Shown: positions 44,801 to 52,709, numbered from the stretch's first letter. The stretch: DNA of 64,000 bases from Lewinellaceae bacterium (GCA_016719605.1 JADJYW010000003.1:186001-250000); one strand, 5' to 3'. The notes: generated from the sequence alone by a model not told the origin. Translations and numbers: made by a program.

Positions 44801-46414
44801 GAAAATAGTACCATTATCTGTTGTTCCAGATGCAGAAAAAACCAGTGCCCTGTCATTAGAGGTATTTGTGGTCACCACCCCGATAAATTGATTGTTTTCA
44901 AACGTATTGTTATCCGAGTCGCCGGCAAAATTGACTACCCGCGCAAAATTGGCATTTACCGACCTGAGAGTCATTTTTCGAAACCGAAACCAATCTCCAC
45001 CGGCCATTTGAACGACATAATTTTGAGCACTTACCGTACTGTTAAACTCCAGGATAACTGCCGAACTGTCTCCCGATTCTCCTTCAAACGTAATAGTGTT
45101 AGTTGCATCAGTTCCGACAATAGCGGGTATATCAAGTTGTTCGTTGTATGTACCGTTTCGTACCGAAAATACAACCGGTCCACATACGCCCAAGTCGACG
45201 AGATCATTCAGGGCAGTCGTAAAATCGGGATAGTCAGGGCTTGCCCCGCCAATAGTATATGTACCTGACAAGCCGGTAAATATATCCACAGATAGTGTAT
45301 CATTCACATTGATTGTATCCGGGAAACCATTTGGATTGCTGGTCCAAACCTTTACATCATATAAAGTCTCAGATTGAAACGTATAATTACCAAGGGTTAC
45401 AGTTGTAGTATTATTCAGAGAATTACAACCTGTAAGTGCACTATTTACAACCACTGGCGTTTGCACGATACCGTTGACCGACCAATTTACAGTAACGCTC
45501 AGCAGGCTGTCTGCCCCGGAATTTACTATCTCGGCCGTAAGCGATTGAACACCCGGACAAACAAGATCACTGACCGACAAGACTCCTGCATCATTGGGTG
45601 GCAGGGAGACCTGTACATTGAAGCAGCATGTGGATGTATTGCCCGAAAGATCGGTAGCAGTGAAACAGTTCTGCGTGATCCCCGACGGAAAATCAGATCC
45701 AGAGGGCAACCCGGAGGTTTGTTGCAGGTATGCATTTTCATAGTTGATCTGGATATTTGGCATAACATTGCCACTTTGGAAGATATTACTGAAGAGCTGG
45801 TACGAAGCAAGCCCACCCGTTTGCGTAAATGATTCGTTAGATATAGGTGGTAGTGGCGCACCTGTATAGTTGAATACTACACAGGAATTTAAACCAAAAA
45901 TGTAAAATCCGCGTGTTTCGCCTGCAGAAATAATAACCTCCTGAGGCAGGATAATCTGTGGTAATGCACCAGTACCCGTGGCAAAGTAAGGCGGAATACT
46001 GCTAACAACTACTGGGCCAAGATTTGTCCATGCTGCAGGATTAGTCATATTGTCAACAAAAGTTTCCGCTGTATAAACGTCAAATACTTGCGGAGGCACA
46101 ACATCCCCATAAATGGGATTTCCAAGACGTATACCAAACCCTTTTACGGACAATGGTATAGTGGAAGTATTTGTCAAATTAAAAAAAACTCCCCCCGCCA
46201 AATTGTTGCCCTGAAGCGTAAATACACCACCACTTCCGTGATTGGTAAATGAAGATGGAAACTGAATTAAATTAAATGGTGCTATATAAGGGCAATTATC
46301 ATCTAGGAGTGTATTATAGGTATAGTTGATAGTACACAATCCCGGATCAGCGTTTAAAGTAACATTGGGCGGGCAAGTTATTGTCGGCAATGTAGTGTCT
46401 ATCACCATAACCAA
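38885..46414 (-). CDS. Giant G middle segment: HYR end, beta-helix modules, LamG-like domain
   Basis: A continuous 2,509-codon frame. It starts at an internal ATG (46414) within an HYR domain; the same frame continues upstream to a TGA at 46463-46465. Content: HYR (TLPTITCPPNVTLNADPGLCTINYTY); a CARDB-like linker; a beta-helix (YTIGGASPDYPDF, near 45260); a LamG-like domain (about 43640-43000, with DSGFGNHATF, ISICAWVRF, DEVRIFNRGL); helices near 42740 and 41120; an inserted beta domain near 39700-39200 (YVGWQNGAESPAIEGDFVLE); and the first residues of a fourth helix. It ends at AVAMEW because of the segmental loss at 38888. Linkers carry DIDG..RN...PDIGADE. Confidence 0.9.
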   Translation of the reverse strand: MVMVIDTTLPTITCPPNVTLNADPGLCTINYTYNTLLDDNCPYIAPFNLIQFPSSFTNHGSGGVFTLQGNNLAGGVFFNLTNTSTIPLSVKGFGIRLGNPIYGDVVPPQVFDVYTAETFVDNMTNPAAWTNLGPVVVSSIPPYFATGTGALPQIILPQEVIISAGETRGFYIFGLNSCVVFNYTGAPLPPISNESFTQTGGLASYQLFSNIFQSGNVMPNIQINYENAYLQQTSGLPSGSDFPSGITQNCFTATDLSGNTSTCCFNVQVSLPPNDAGVLSVSDLVCPGVQSLTAEIVNSGADSLLSVTVNWSVNGIVQTPVVVNSALTGCNSLNNTTTVTLGNYTFQSETLYDVKVWTSNPNGFPDTINVNDTLSVDIFTGLSGTYTIGGASPDYPDFTTALNDLVDLGVCGPVVFSVRNGTYNEQLDIPAIVGTDATNTITFEGESGDSSAVILEFNSTVSAQNYVVQMAGGDWFRFRKMTLRSVNANFARVVNFAGDSDNNTFENNQFIGVVTTNTSNDRALVFSASGTTDNGTIFRNNFLKDGSDGIWITGGVDTSNYETGTIVENNRFENQFRRTINLVYQQAPIIDGNVISSNTTYTFYYAIVNYFCRSNQKITNNKFNLNSSLGAIVVEECTGTPNERGLVANNFIQIGGTLQINGIYYSNSTYQNCYFNSVYASSANTGSRPFVLAGGSNLRLLNNIGYNSTGGQVLWRNSTTNIEASNHNNFFTTGGNLAYNSVGNIFYLNLDAWRAGTGFDPNSISVNPQFVSATDLHTTNPLLDGKGTPVPDIQTDIDGNVRNPITPDIGADEYIRDSTDAAIVRFVGLVPPVPAGQTPIRVLVNNNGVNPITSIQLFLSVNNAAPIQVNWSGALAGGDTVTVPLDTLDFSAGQYYLLTAWSAQPNGQSDPNPANDTVRLQTQGLIIHYNFCGCTPEDDSGFGNHATFVGNPACTPGKSGQGVLLNPNPGGNNGCGAAGGQYVQLPPLGPIWQDGISICAWVRFDAPSSFERIFDIGNGSGNLGGMPIWFGRDFTTNNLVLESWISSDGFANQNTGRLTASNAIVNGIYQYYCATIRQDTMRLYVNGVLVAEKKGHPIANVYRAGNFLGHSSWCDPDLRGAIDEVRIFNRGLTTAEISTLYQQSTAFAPFNSPVCSGTPVQLQAQGGTAYQWTPGQFLDNPNIANPVSTPANSITYQCNITLQDGCVVTDSLQIVVGGANTLSGIYTIGGAAPDYPTFAAAVTALATNGVCGPVVFNVRNGTYNEQITIQAISGANETNTVTFQSETGDSTAVILSFTAGASSTPWTLRLLGSRHVVFQRMTIEANSTSWAQAIQVAGSAQFNQLRNNVLRNTATTSTSSNRAVVFCGSGVNSNLMFVNNRFVNGSTGLWFEGNTNSGAYISNIVVDSNFFENQYDRGAYLSYVKKAKVRSNTIVTNSTYTSRMGIRVLNSLENTEVTANRMVSPGPDSYGLYLENITSDAFAPALITNNVVATFGTASRPAIYASSGTNVHFLHNTVRVFNTNADSRALQLNLTSGVIQNNLLINAGGGYAIYRTGGAFVSNYNNLYSSGNRTGFWTSTAATLADWRTLSGNQDINSVAVNPLFASATTYLPRVIQLNNSGTPSPFVAFDIDGQTRNSQNPDIGAFEFTPDSLDAAVLAFVGLSAPVPAGQTPVRVLLKNNGLGVLSSATINLRVNNNAPLVTNWTGNLLSGDTILVELDSVLLLAGQIYDLYAWSDLPNGNSDQFPDNDTAKVLNLLPALNGVYTIGGAAPDFANFAAATYALNLAGVSGPVTFNVRNGTYNETITIGNIPGVDNTKPVYFQSETGDSSLVVLTYSSSAFDAPWTLRLNGADYCTFRRMTIEATGTSYAQAVQIAGDAQNNTFENNILRGRVITSTSTNFAVVFSNSGNNNNLTIKNNIFQNGSAGLHFLGNANGNAYISGIVVDSNKFVNQYQRGVYVEYVNSAKIRGNTLSSNSTYGFYESILVIRGLNAIELSTNRIFNIPTNGDGIILQFITSTQNAPMNIVNNFIQVTGTSTRQGIYCLSGVYANFLHNTVRMLTNNTNGVFYIQSSTNITIRNNIFANSGGGRVFTRTGGGIFVSNYNDLYTTGATLGSWDGVLAADLNAWHIVTGDQDLNSISVNPQFATVGAYKPQAVELNGAAFIEPTVPRDIDGVLRDSQNPDIGAAEFVLAQLDASIAQVVTPTIPFPPGAQPIQAVLKNNGSSTLTSVDIHWELNRDSSATNNIEWTKALPSNLINFGSLGGLQVTGGYVGWQNGAESPAIEGDFVLEYAIEVIDGGGIGNGDCMFGYAKIDPDPTAILNLGCNGRLLYLDQGINLINPYCTWSNPVTSTSAAEGTTVIFTITRIGGTISYTITGSSPFRSGTIETSYTGPVYPVAVFYNNGCRLISARTNLTPQIFEPQPTVAWTGNLVSGATQTVALGSVNFEVGKRMSIRAWTSNPNAMVDQVVGNDTARSLNLYPALSGTYTIGGETPDFPDFTKAVAMEW

Positions 46415-46462
46415 AAATGTACAGCCGGATACTAAGCCGGCAGCATCGCTAACGATGTACGT

Positions 46463-49400
46463 TCAAATTGTTTCGCCCCGGTTGAACTCCTGACCAATTG
46501 CCTGCCCTGATATATCACCACTCAATGTAGCACCGGATGTATTATATAACAACTGTAAATCGGGGCAGTTATCACTGTATACTGCCTGAATATCCATTAC
46601 CTCCACGACACAAGAATCCGCGCTGAGCGACACCGTCACGTCGGCCGGGCAGATAACATTCGGCGCCTCTTGATCGTACACCTGTATCTGGAAGGAGCAC
46701 GAAGATGTGTTCCCGTTTGTGCAGGTAGCAGTGTATGTGACTGTTGTGACACCTTTTTCAAATGTCAAGCCGCTAGCCCCTCCGCTGCCGTTCCCGCTTG
46801 TTGCTCCGTTCAGAGAATAAAACAACATCTCGCCGGGGCAGTCAATCGTCAGACCGTCTATGCCATTAATTTGTGCGCTGCACAAACCGGAATCGGTACT
46901 TACCGTCATGTCATCGGGGCAAATTATCGAGAACTCATCGGCTCCAATATCGGGGGTGGCGGCGTTGCGCGGCTCTCCGTCAAAATCGGTAGATATAGCG
47001 GCTATTGCTGCTGCCGCCCCGTTCAAGGCCGGGTTTTTGGCGTGCAAATCCGTTTCGGAGACAAATATGGGTGGCACCCCAAGCGAATTGATATCCTGCC
47101 CGGTATAGTTTTTCCAATTAGTCAGGGATGTATAATCTGTTGTACCAATACGGCCAATATGGTAAACCGTAGAATTACCCGGAGGGGCATTCGTGCCATA
47201 ATAATCATTGTTATCGATAGCCAAAAATGTATATCCAACTACAGAAGACCAAATGTTGTAAATTTTCGGACTACCCGACAAAAAAGTCATTGCATTACGA
47301 AAGATGTTATTTCGAATTTCAAGGCCAGTCACTGTGTTGGAGGCAATGAGCAGATTGGCCGAGGTGGGTTGAGTGGGAGTTCCGGACACAATCGTTATAT
47401 CTCCAAAAAGATTAACAGAATTGGAATATATTTTCGTATTAGTTCCGCCAGCAAGGCGAATGCCAAAAGCATTGAACGTAGTATTACCCGAAGAATAGTT
47501 GACCGTCCTGATATCGGATATGAAGTTATTGGCAATAAGGTTATTGTTTACACTCGTTGTGGACGAAAAGTGAATACCATAAGCGCCCCATCCTGCTGTA
47601 CTTTCGCTGTATACACCACGAATGTTATTTCGTGTAATTTGGGCATCATTAACACCGGATCCAAAATCCATCGCAGAATTAGTTGCTGATAGGGCTTGTT
47701 TTATGTTGAATATCGTATTACGCGACACGACAGGGGCAGTTGCGTAGGCGATATCTAATCCACGAAACGTGACATATTTAGCAGGCTCATCTGAGCCAAT
47801 TTCGTTTTCAATAATCTGCAAACCATCAATGGCATTTGCCAAAGAAGCTGCACGAGCATAAATACCATATCGCGCTTTCGATATGTTATTATTCTGAATA
47901 ATTAGATTGTCATTATCAGATCCTATAGCGGTATTAGCAATAGCCGTACCGCCGATATGAATACCAAAAGTATTTATTGAGACCGTACTTCCTATTTCAC
48001 CAGATTTGATGTTAATATTTTTAATCGTGTTATTGGTTGCTCCCTGGCCATTTCCAATACTTTTTATCCAGATAGCGGCTGTATTATTTGCTATTGAGGT
48101 GTTTTCAATATTCAGGTTTCTATCCGTGCTTCCCGAGTTGGAACCATCAATAACTACCCAGTCCGCACCATTAAACTCAAGGATACTGGTAGAGGATGAG
48201 CCATTGATAGTAGCTGTATTTCCAGGGCCTGGGCGAATTGTCAGTGTATTAGTAGCGTTGGAAAACGGATTTGTCCCTATGACTATCGGAAAGGTTTCGG
48301 AGGGGTAAGATGCATCCTGAAGGCTAAAAACTACCGGCCCGCCAAGGCAATTTGTATTGAAGGCCGCAACCGCTTCCGTCAATGTAGAGAAAGCACCTCC
48401 AGTGCCAACTATATATTCGCCGTTGAGGGTGCCTACAGCCTGAAATACAAACGGATTGGCTGGAGGATTAGTAATGGTATTTACATCTGAAGCCAATACC
48501 CCCGTTGGAAAAGAATTGATATTGATTGGTGTTGTCGTATCTTGGGCAACGACGTAGTAGTATAGATCATCACCAATAGACAAACCACCTATATCAGCAA
48601 CTAGAATAACAAATTGCCAAAGACTATTGTTAGCAGTACCGGATACAAAAATACCTGGCTGCGAAAACCAAGAGCCAGCGTTTTTGCGATAATAAATACG
48701 AGGTCTTAGACTACCGGCAAGAGGAATACCCGTAGCATCTGTTATAGAAACACTATTTATTGTAACATCATTAATACTACATGTATTGAATAACGGCGTA
48801 TAGGAAATAGCAGGGCCCGATATATCTAAAAGAGTAAAATCACCCTCGTCTGCGCCGATATCGGGCGCAACACCTACTCCCATGTAGCCGGCATTGGCGG
48901 CTCGAATGTCTCCACTATAATCACCAGTGATACTTGAAATATAAATAGCACTGCTTTCTACCTGCGTCGGCACAACAGAGTTGATGTGCAAAAAATCAAG
49001 GGAAGCGCCGGAGGTGCTCAAAAAAGACGGGCTTTCCGTTACAGAGTTGGCATCCGCAGGAGTTACGCGAGCCTTAAGAGCACTAAGTGTTTGGTCTTCA
49101 TTTGTACCATCATAGAAGATTAAACGCATACCACTTGGTGTACCGGTATAAAACAGATTGTTATTGGAAATGGAGCCATAGTTGTTTAGGGCTGTGCTGG
49201 ATCGTTGCAAGGCAACAGTTTTTCCAAAACCATTTGGTGTGGAAAGATTGACTATTATATTATTTCTCAAATTTAAAACAGATGTTGAAGCAACAGGTGA
49301 TGCTGTTGCCCAAATACCTGTTGTACCAAAATTAGTTCCCGAGGATGTGGCGTTCAGAAATATCGTGTTAAAAGACAAATTAAGTATAGAACCGGCTGTA

Positions 49401-49714
49401 GTAGACGTAATGTTAATAGCCCTTATGGAAGGTGATATTGAACTTGACGTATTGGCATTAGGGGTTCTTAAATCACCAATCAGGTTGTTGTAAATATTAG
49501 CCTCCCCACTTGCCCCTAAGCCGGTTACCGCAATACCTGAAACAACAGGCGATGCAGCCGATGTACTTTGAATATTGTATATTTTATTATTGAAAACATT
49601 GGGCGAACTACTAGTCTGGGTAATCCCTGCCACCGTAGTGCCGGCTGTCAAGATATTGAAAACCAGATTATTTGAAACCACTCGCGTACCCGTAGCGGTA
49701 AATGTAGATACCAT
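46463..49714 (-). CDS. Giant G segment 2: beta-helix and HYR domains, ends at an in-frame TGA
   Basis: This continues the N-terminal segment after a frameshift in the AAA at 49699-49701 (one extra base; without it the text reads YGIYITATGTRVVSNN). It contains a long asparagine-rich right-handed beta-helix, a second helix opening EYIVGTGGAFSTLTEAV near 48430, the PDIGADEFS element, then HYR domains (CPDDMTVSTDSGLC, CPADVTVSLSADSC). The frame ends at RGETI followed by TGA, after which the same frame immediately resumes T-Y-I-V-S-D-A-A-G and the next HYR domain. The stop therefore interrupts one domain rather than ending a protein. Confidence 0.86.
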   Translation of the reverse strand: MVSTFTATGTRVVSNNLVFNILTAGTTVAGITQTSSSPNVFNNKIYNIQSTSAASPVVSGIAVTGLGASGEANIYNNLIGDLRTPNANTSSSISPSIRAINITSTTAGSILNLSFNTIFLNATSSGTNFGTTGIWATASPVASTSVLNLRNNIIVNLSTPNGFGKTVALQRSSTALNNYGSISNNNLFYTGTPSGMRLIFYDGTNEDQTLSALKARVTPADANSVTESPSFLSTSGASLDFLHINSVVPTQVESSAIYISSITGDYSGDIRAANAGYMGVGVAPDIGADEGDFTLLDISGPAISYTPLFNTCSINDVTINSVSITDATGIPLAGSLRPRIYYRKNAGSWFSQPGIFVSGTANNSLWQFVILVADIGGLSIGDDLYYYVVAQDTTTPININSFPTGVLASDVNTITNPPANPFVFQAVGTLNGEYIVGTGGAFSTLTEAVAAFNTNCLGGPVVFSLQDASYPSETFPIVIGTNPFSNATNTLTIRPGPGNTATINGSSSTSILEFNGADWVVIDGSNSGSTDRNLNIENTSIANNTAAIWIKSIGNGQGATNNTIKNINIKSGEIGSTVSINTFGIHIGGTAIANTAIGSDNDNLIIQNNNISKARYGIYARAASLANAIDGLQIIENEIGSDEPAKYVTFRGLDIAYATAPVVSRNTIFNIKQALSATNSAMDFGSGVNDAQITRNNIRGVYSESTAGWGAYGIHFSSTTSVNNNLIANNFISDIRTVNYSSGNTTFNAFGIRLAGGTNTKIYSNSVNLFGDITIVSGTPTQPTSANLLIASNTVTGLEIRNNIFRNAMTFLSGSPKIYNIWSSVVGYTFLAIDNNDYYGTNAPPGNSTVYHIGRIGTTDYTSLTNWKNYTGQDINSLGVPPIFVSETDLHAKNPALNGAAAAIAAISTDFDGEPRNAATPDIGADEFSIICPDDMTVSTDSGLCSAQINGIDGLTIDCPGEMLFYSLNGATSGNGSGGASGLTFEKGVTTVTYTATCTNGNTSSCSFQIQVYDQEAPNVICPADVTVSLSADSCVVEVMDIQAVYSDNCPDLQLLYNTSGATLSGDISGQAIGQEFNRGETI

Positions 49715-51305
49715 AAGTTGTTCCCGTACCGTTGTGTGTCAGATTGGACACTATATTATGATTGTAGTTTTCATCTACCGGAGCAGCAATATTGTATATT
49801 CCATATAAAGCACCCGTCCCTGTTACTTTGATACAAGTTAGATTGTTTACCAAGTTACTATCCACCAAAATAGTACCCGTAGATGTCTGAATTCCGATCA
49901 TTGAACTGACATTTCCTGTACCATCAATAGACATATTCGTAACACTATTGAGCTTGACTGTCTGGTTTAGGCCGCTTGATATATAAATCCCTATCGTTGT
50001 CCCACCAGTAGATCCGGCCCTGTTGATATTGTTGATCACATTGCCCTGAACATTCACATTAGTTGCGTTTCCTTGATTCCATATAGGATATACAGTACCC
50101 GAACCGGTAAGCATAGAAGCACTGTATAACAAATCTGATATCGTATTATTCAATATGTTGATTGTTCCAGAGGTGGTAGTGCTGTATATTCCAGATAAAG
50201 AACCTGTCGTAGCAGTGAGGTATTCACCACTAACTATGTTGTTGCTAATTGTTGCCATTGCCATGGCGTTCTCAATCGCGATAATATTTGAAGTCGTGCC
50301 GCCACCTTTGACTACTATGGTATTCGAAGAGCATATTACACTTCCTGTATTCAGAAAAATACTTATTAATCTAGATAAATGATTTATTCCGGCACCGTTG
50401 TTATTATTTATTATATTGTTTGAGCAGTTGAGAAGCCACTGGTTATTAGCAAAGATACCCGTAGCGAAGTTTGTAGCGGCTGCGCCTCCACCATAGTTTA
50501 GAATAGTGTTTCCGGTTGCTGTAGACGCCCCACCCACATCGTTGCTGAAATCACCCAGGTCAAAAGGCGCAACAGCAGCGAAACCATCGAGTACAATGCC
50601 AGCATTACAGTTTTGTAGCGTAGTAGTGTAAAAATTGGTAAAGGAATGCGCACCTTCGGCTACCGTGACGGTTGTCACTGTATTCGTCGTAGCAGTGCAG
50701 TTGAGTACCGCTATACCGATTGAGCCAGTGTATCCTCCCGACCCTTGCCAGACTGCGTTGTTCACCCTATTCAGGGTAATTGTACAATTTTTGATAGTAT
50801 TGTATTGACAACCGTCATCTCCCGATACCTTGAACAAGGCATAACCGTATTCCATCGTTGTTATCTCATCCGTGTTTCCAGCAGCCTCTTGCAAATCTAT
50901 TCCATTAATTGTGACATAATCACACCCGGAAAGGCTAAACATGCCATCCCGTTCTGTACTGGCGGGCGTATTTATCCCGGTATAGGCAATCAGCACCGGA
51001 TTTGCACCACCTCCGCTTTTTTGGATCGTGATCGGATTGCTTGCCGTTCCGGTAGCAGTTAGATTGATTCGCCCGGAAAGATTTTCCGAGTGGCCTGCCA
51101 CCACATCCACTATGATAGTACCCGTATGGACACCGGCATTGATGGCCGTGACGGCGGCAAATAAGGTTGAGTAGTTGGCATTGACTCCTCCGGTTGCTGT
51201 AACAGCAACCTGAGCACAGAGCGAACCGGAAGATAAAATACTAAAAAACAGGAATAAAAACAGGCGAACACCCTGCTCCTGATTGGGCACTAAAGACTTT
51301 TTCAT
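49668..51305 (-). CDS. Giant G N-terminal segment: signal peptide and beta-helix (true gene start)
   Basis: I use the ATG at 51305 (MKKSLVPNQEQG), three codons inside the longest frame, which starts at a TTG. The signal peptide core is RLFLFLFFSILSSGSLCA, with the mature start near QVAVTATGG. A right-handed beta-helix follows, opening NYSTLFAAVTAINAG with dense N.I.NN.I ladders. The true frame leaves this ORF at 49699-49701, and the last few residues (RYGYASGFK) are read-through. The repaired gene (51305-33471) would encode close to 6,000 residues. About 170 bases separate it from gene H upstream; these include an AT-only inverted repeat (ACATAAAA/TTTTATGT) near 51437-51453. Confidence 0.87.
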   Translation of the reverse strand: MKKSLVPNQEQGVRLFLFLFFSILSSGSLCAQVAVTATGGVNANYSTLFAAVTAINAGVHTGTIIVDVVAGHSENLSGRINLTATGTASNPITIQKSGGGANPVLIAYTGINTPASTERDGMFSLSGCDYVTINGIDLQEAAGNTDEITTMEYGYALFKVSGDDGCQYNTIKNCTITLNRVNNAVWQGSGGYTGSIGIAVLNCTATTNTVTTVTVAEGAHSFTNFYTTTLQNCNAGIVLDGFAAVAPFDLGDFSNDVGGASTATGNTILNYGGGAAATNFATGIFANNQWLLNCSNNIINNNNGAGINHLSRLISIFLNTGSVICSSNTIVVKGGGTTSNIIAIENAMAMATISNNIVSGEYLTATTGSLSGIYSTTTSGTINILNNTISDLLYSASMLTGSGTVYPIWNQGNATNVNVQGNVINNINRAGSTGGTTIGIYISSGLNQTVKLNSVTNMSIDGTGNVSSMIGIQTSTGTILVDSNLVNNLTCIKVTGTGALYGIYNIAAPVDENYNHNIVSNLTHNGTGTTYGIYIYRYGYASGFK

Positions 51306-51474
51306 AAAATCCAATTATACGGCGTTGGAACAGCATCATACTCAAGCGAACAATGCTTTACCGAATGTAGATAGAGCGGATTAAAACTAAATGAAAGCCA
51401 AAGGTGCGCAAACCAATTCACCTGTACAACAAGGATACATAAAATTTTTATGTTATTTTTATGTGAAGTAGTTC

Positions 51475-51832
51475 TCACCGCGCCACCTGTTCCTCTACTA
51501 TGGCCGATGGTGTTGTGATCCCCACATTTCCCAGCAATACATTGCGATCATTGGCGGATCCATTATACTTCACTAAGCCATCCATGTTGTAATCCTGTAA
51601 CCGATACCCTGGAACCACAGCGTTTGGGGTTGGCAAACCCAATACACTGAGAATAACATTGCGATCATTATTACTACCGTTGTATTTGAGTTGCGAATCT
51701 ATGCGACCATTTCCTGCCCAAAGGGTGTATTTTCCGCCAATGAGGCGCTGTGCCGGACTAAGGCCATTATAGGCGTAAAACCCCTCCAATGGAAGGGCGG
51801 TGAAATCGGTTTCAACCGCTGTTAGTAGTTCG
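51475..51832 (-). other. Tail module, copy 4, lacking its first half
   Basis: Only the portion from DFTALP.EGFYAYNGL.PAQRL to the terminal VEEQVAR is present. The two YNGSxNDR loops are intact. Confidence 0.85.
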
Positions 51833-51882
51833 GTACAAACCCACGCTGGTGGCTGCCAGAAGAATCGTCGAAGTGCCGCCAT
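51475..51882 (-). CDS. Gene H 3' segment: half tail module
   Basis: From about 51832 down, this frame is the second half of the conserved tail: AVETDFTALPLEGFYAYNGL, PAQRLIGGKYTLWAGNGRID, LKYNGSNNDR, DYNMDGLVKYNGSANDR, ending VEEQVAR. The residues before it (MAALRRFFWQPPAW) are out-of-frame read-through of the BNR-repeat segment. The first half of the tail (the HRNHLGV part) is missing here, unlike in the other three copies. Confidence 0.78.
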   Translation of the reverse strand: MAALRRFFWQPPAWVCTELLTAVETDFTALPLEGFYAYNGLSPAQRLIGGKYTLWAGNGRIDSQLKYNGSNNDRNVILSVLGLPTPNAVVPGYRLQDYNMDGLVKYNGSANDRNVLLGNVGITTPSAIVEEQVAR

Positions 51883-52522
51883 TCGTCGTTTTCAGCACCC
51901 CTGTCGAATAGGTTGCGCTGCCAAAACCATCGCCGGTAGCGATATAAATAGTATTGGGGTCGGTCGGGTGTACGGCGATTGCCGTTATACCGAGCACGGC
52001 AATGTTGTTGTCGGTCAATGGAATCCAGGTGGTGCCGCCGTTGGTTGTTTTCCATAGGCCACCCGCAGGCGTTCCAGCCCACATGGTGTTGCTGCTATTC
52101 GGATCGAAAGCCATACAGTTGACACGACCAAGACCAAAGTAGCCTGAGTTGGAATTAGTCGGCCCCTCGCTCGTCCAGTTTGCTGCGCTGGACTCGGCGT
52201 TCACCTCCGGGTGCTTGTTCAGGTACGCACGGAATTCCTGGTCGTTGTATCCGGCCGGCGGAAGTCTTCCATCGGGCATGAGACGCGACTCCCAATACCA
52301 TTCCCAGCGCTTGTACACCTTCCAGCCGGAACCCTTTTCTGGTGTTTTATCCGCCCAATACTGTTCAAAATGTTGGCGAATGTCTGCAAATGTTGTGCTG
52401 TCGGTCAGGGTCGGCCAGCCTTGCCCGAGGACACTGGTAGCGAAAATCACCAGCAGCAGGAATACAAAAACGAAACGACGGCGCCCAAGGCCGGTCAATG
52501 GCTTGACAGAGCATGTCTCCAT
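51812..52522 (-). CDS. Gene H 5' segment: secreted BNR/sortilin-like repeat protein, internally deleted
   Basis: The longest frame starts at a TTG at 52543. The ATG at 52522 (METCSVKPLTG) is preferred because it precedes the signal peptide (RRRFVFVFLLLVIFATSVLG) and leaves the TATATTTG element upstream. After a short exported region with NWTSEGPTNSNSGYFG come BNR-type repeats (MAFDPNSSNTMWAGTPAGGL, TTNGGTTW, ITAIAVHPTDPNTIYIATGD). At about 51866 the text jumps in frame from TTNGGTS to TILLAATSVGLYRTTNSG. At about 51830 it runs directly into the tail, one frame off. Members of this class are usually much longer, so I read two internal deletions. The product may be non-functional. Confidence 0.75.
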   Translation of the reverse strand: METCSVKPLTGLGRRRFVFVFLLLVIFATSVLGQGWPTLTDSTTFADIRQHFEQYWADKTPEKGSGWKVYKRWEWYWESRLMPDGRLPPAGYNDQEFRAYLNKHPEVNAESSAANWTSEGPTNSNSGYFGLGRVNCMAFDPNSSNTMWAGTPAGGLWKTTNGGTTWIPLTDNNIAVLGITAIAVHPTDPNTIYIATGDGFGSATYSTGVLKTTNGGTSTILLAATSVGLYRTTNSG

Positions 52523-52540
52523 GAGAAAAAACCAGTTGGT

Positions 52541-52548
52541 CAAATATA
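52541..52548 (-). promoter_or_regulatory. Candidate -7 element (TATATTTG) for gene H
   Basis: Reading on the minus strand, TATATTTG fits the Bacteroidota TAnnTTTG -7 consensus and lies just upstream of the ATG at 52522, implying a very short leader. No clear -33 TTG is present at the expected distance. Confidence 0.4.
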
Positions 52549-52701
52549 AAAAAACTGATTAGGGACTTTCGGGTACCGGTCGAAGCAGCGTCACGATGCC
52601 GTAAAAATACACTGCTATCTACCAAACAAAAATGCCTTAAAGAAATATTTTAAAAAACCAGCAAAACAAAACACAAGTATTTTTCCTTAAAAAAATTTAT
52701 G

Positions 52702-52709
52702 TAAATTTG
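52702..52709 (+). promoter_or_regulatory. Candidate -7 element (TAAATTTG) for giant I
   Basis: TAAATTTG matches TAnnTTTG and lies in the most AT-rich part of the divergent region. It would give a leader of about 175 bases before the ATG at 52892. A -33 TTG is not evident. Confidence 0.45.

Noticed and set aside
2838..52522. Classical type IX secretion C-terminal sorting domain at the ends of these proteins
   Set aside because: I looked at every C-terminus (EEQVAR, EGQVAR, FVLTE, FLVKLPE, GDVCQM, LLSKRCL). None has the PNP..., G..V.L or terminal KLV/KV.K pattern.
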